From Euryarchaeota archaeon RBG_16_67_27 (GTDB lineage Archaea; Thermoplasmatota; Thermoplasmata; RBG-16-68-12): DNA of 39,925 nucleotides. The notes beneath the pieces are model-generated. The model worked only from the letters and a program-made list of their open reading frames with translations. It was not told the origin of the DNA and made no database searches. The stretch lies in assembly GCA_001800745.1 (NCBI GenBank), contig MGVZ01000028.1, forward strand, positions 1-39,925, in the 5' to 3' direction. This document shows positions 38,629 to 39,925 of the stretch, piece by piece (the stretch's first letter is position 1; each line of letters starts with the position of its first letter). The position numbers and the translations under genes were made by a program.

Positions 38629-38634
38629 GGATAA
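38629..38634 (-). promoter_or_regulatory. TATA-like element of the NOG1 gene
   Basis: GCATCCTTATCCCC on the minus strand, centred 26 nt before the GTG start at 38606, in the short gap after the VTT-like gene. Confidence 0.4.
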
Positions 38635-38643
38635 GGATGCCGC

Positions 38644-39186
38644 TCAGCCGCCGAGGAGGTTCAGCCCGACGACGAACAGGAGGACGAGGATCGCGACCCG
38701 GTTCAGCGCCGCGAGGAAGTTCGCGATCAGGAACATGTTCTGGTCGAGCGCCTTCCCTTCCTCGTTGAACAACGAGTAGACGTACAGCGGGATCGTGTCG
38801 CTCATCAGGGGGATGCTCAGGAGGATGTACAGGCCCGCGTACCCCGTACGGCGGACGAACGCCTCCGCCTTCTCCACGAACCATTTCGCGAGCCGGAAGC
38901 GGGCGGACCAGGCACGGATCGGCCCCTCGACGTTGATCCCGAGGAGGAACACGAGCCAGGCGCCGATCGTCTTCCCCGCGGCGAGGGCGAGCGTGATCCC
39001 TGCGATGTAGCCCCAGCGCCCGTCGAGGAGGGGCTTGAGCAGCGCGAGCTCGATCGGGATCGGCAGCACGATTGCGACGGCGATCGCGTAGACGAGGACG
39101 AGCCCGAGGTACACCGCGGGGACGTCGTACGCGGCCTGCAGGAATCCGAGGAGGTCGTCGATCGGTCCGGCCAAGGAGGTCGACAT
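38644..39186 (-). CDS. VTT/DedA-like membrane protein
   Basis: 180 residues with four to five hydrophobic segments. Two re-entrant-like stretches, LPIPIELALLKPLLDGRWGYIAGITLALAAGKTIGAWL and RTGYAGLYILLSIPLMSDTIPLYVYSL, resemble the paired half-helices of VTT/SNARE-associated (DedA) proteins, some of which are lipid scramblases or flippases. The assignment is by pattern. The track starts at a TTG at 39189; the ATG at 39186 is chosen, but the strong TATA box is only about 20 nt upstream, so a TTG at 39174 cannot be excluded. Confidence 0.65.
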   Translation of the reverse strand: MSTSLAGPIDDLLGFLQAAYDVPAVYLGLVLVYAIAVAIVLPIPIELALLKPLLDGRWGYIAGITLALAAGKTIGAWLVFLLGINVEGPIRAWSARFRLAKWFVEKAEAFVRRTGYAGLYILLSIPLMSDTIPLYVYSLFNEEGKALDQNMFLIANFLAALNRVAILVLLFVVGLNLLGG

Positions 39187-39200
39187 CAATCGAGCCCGGG

Positions 39201-39210
39201 TCTATAAAAA
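39201..39210 (-). promoter_or_regulatory. TATA box of the VTT-like gene
   Basis: CTCATTTTTATAGACC on the minus strand is one of the best TATA matches of the window. It lies between the TYW1 stop (39221) and the VTT-like start, showing that the latter has its own promoter. Confidence 0.55.
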
Positions 39211-39220
39211 TGAGCCGTGC

Positions 39221-39925
39221 TCAGTGTCCGCCCGTGGGAATCGGCCGGAGCGCCCCGTCCGGGGTGAGGAGCACGACCCGGCTGTCCTCGCGCTCCCCGG
39301 CGATCCGATAGCCCAGGGAGCCAGCCAGGCGCTCCGCGAACGCGCGGATCGACGCGTGGGAGGGCATGTTCTCCGCCTTGAGCCGGAGGCGGCTCTCCCC
39401 GACGAAGGAGTAGCCCTTACACTCGACGAACATCGGCTTCCCGATCGCGTCCAGGGCTGCATACTCCTCCTCCCACCCGAGGTTCCACCCGTCGACGAGG
39501 GTGTGGCGGACCACCGTGCGCGTGTCCAGGCTCGGCAGGAGCGCCAAGGTCTCCCGGAGCTTCTCCCACTCGTGGTCCGACCTCGGGGCCATCAGGGTGC
39601 GGTAGATCGGTTCGTTCGGCGCGGCGACGGTCACGTAGAGCTGCGTCGGCAGGCGGCCCTCCGCGGCCATCCGTCGCAGGACCGTGGGTGTCGTCCCGTT
39701 CGTCACGAGGAACCGCTCCCGCGGGACGTCGGAGTTCCCCTTGTATCCGCTCAGGAGCTCTCGTTGCGCCCGGATCGATTCCTCCACGATGAGGCCGGGG
39801 TCGTTCGCCTCGGTCAAGGAGTTCGAACCCCACTCCTGCGTCCGCCAGCAGAACATGCATCCGAGGTTGCACGCGTCCACGGTCGGCGTCATCTGAAGGC
39901 ATCGGTGGCTCTCGATGCCGTAGAA
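39221..39925 (-). CDS. TYW1/Taw1, 4-demethylwyosine synthase (5' part outside window)
   Basis: A 234-residue C-terminal part is visible and the frame stays open to the window edge (FYGIESHRCLQ before MTPTVDACN). CNLGCMFCWR is the Cx3Cx2C radical-SAM cluster motif with the Trp that is typical of TYW1. FLVTNGTTPTVLRRM, YVTVAAPNEPIYRTLM and VRHTLVDGWN follow, as in archaeal Taw1. The enzyme condenses pyruvate with N1-methylguanosine-37 of tRNA-Phe to form the tricyclic wyosine core. The track's ATG at 39892 is internal; the true start lies beyond 39925. Confidence 0.93.
   Translation of the reverse strand, partial: FYGIESHRCLQMTPTVDACNLGCMFCWRTQEWGSNSLTEANDPGLIVEESIRAQRELLSGYKGNSDVPRERFLVTNGTTPTVLRRMAAEGRLPTQLYVTVAAPNEPIYRTLMAPRSDHEWEKLRETLALLPSLDTRTVVRHTLVDGWNLGWEEEYAALDAIGKPMFVECKGYSFVGESRLRLKAENMPSHASIRAFAERLAGSLGYRIAGEREDSRVVLLTPDGALRPIPTGGH

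Noticed and set aside
1-39925. CRISPR arrays, insertion sequences, integrases or phage genes
   Set aside because: No regularly spaced repeats, terminal inverted repeats, transposase or integrase motifs were seen; gene order and composition look like stable chromosome.

Overview
This window is high-GC archaeal chromosome, most likely from the Thermoplasmata/Thermoplasmatota side of the Euryarchaeota. The evidence for archaea is the L3-to-SecY ribosomal cluster with archaeal-only members (S4e, L32e, L19e, a SUI1/aIF1 gene and the RNase P subunit Rnp1), membrane-anchored LonB, archaeal NMN adenylyltransferase, TATA-box promoters about 26-28 nt upstream of start codons, a tRNA without encoded CCA, and TYW1. 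The order or genus cannot be fixed from the sequence alone. No phage, insertion sequence or CRISPR was seen. The very high GC content opens long antisense frames, and most of the ORF track is such shadow.

Layout. 1-2280 (+): a possible C-terminal scrap of an upstream gene, a TctA-like membrane protein, and a winged-helix regulator with a C-terminal sensor-like domain. 2474-5182 (-): lonB, a 42-codon cysteine-rich gene missing from the ORF track, and nadM. 5309-7128 (-): three consecutive Ras/Rab-like small GTPases, each with its own promoter-like element. 7129-7561: a divergent control region ending in a structured leader. 7562-21614 (+): 25 tightly packed genes, L3 L4 L23 L2 S19 L22 S3 L29 SUI1 Rnp1 S17 L14 L24 S4e L5 S14 S8 L6 L32e L19e L18 S5 L30 L15 SecY.

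21620-25150 (-): a NitT/TauT-like ABC transporter (fused double permease, ATPase, and a separate small protein resembling the C-terminal domain usually fused to such ATPases) plus a DUF4184/YdjM-like membrane protein; no substrate-binding protein is present. Then argF (-), a small two-helix membrane protein (+), tRNA-His(GTG) (+), a GT-C glycosyltransferase (+), and a 1382-residue isoleucyl-tRNA synthetase carrying a helix-hairpin-helix, three zinc ribbons and a DUF835-like domain at its C terminus. A converging internally duplicated winged-helix regulator follows. 33502-36483 (-): UPF0200 nucleotide kinase, COG1325 RNA-binding protein, aconitase-X large subunit, and aconitase-X small subunit fused to a NUDIX domain. 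The end holds pdxS (+), a NOG1-type GTPase (-), a VTT/DedA-like membrane protein (-) and the 5'-truncated TYW1 gene (-).

The strongest candidates for something undescribed are the IleRS-HhH-zinc ribbon-DUF835 fusion, the three-GTPase array in which two members have Glu at the Ras Gln61 position, and the aconitase-X module with a NUDIX fusion and a missing presumptive Fe-S cysteine. Lesser points are the small Cys4 protein between lonB and nadM, the structured L3 leader, and the SAP-like extension on L32e.
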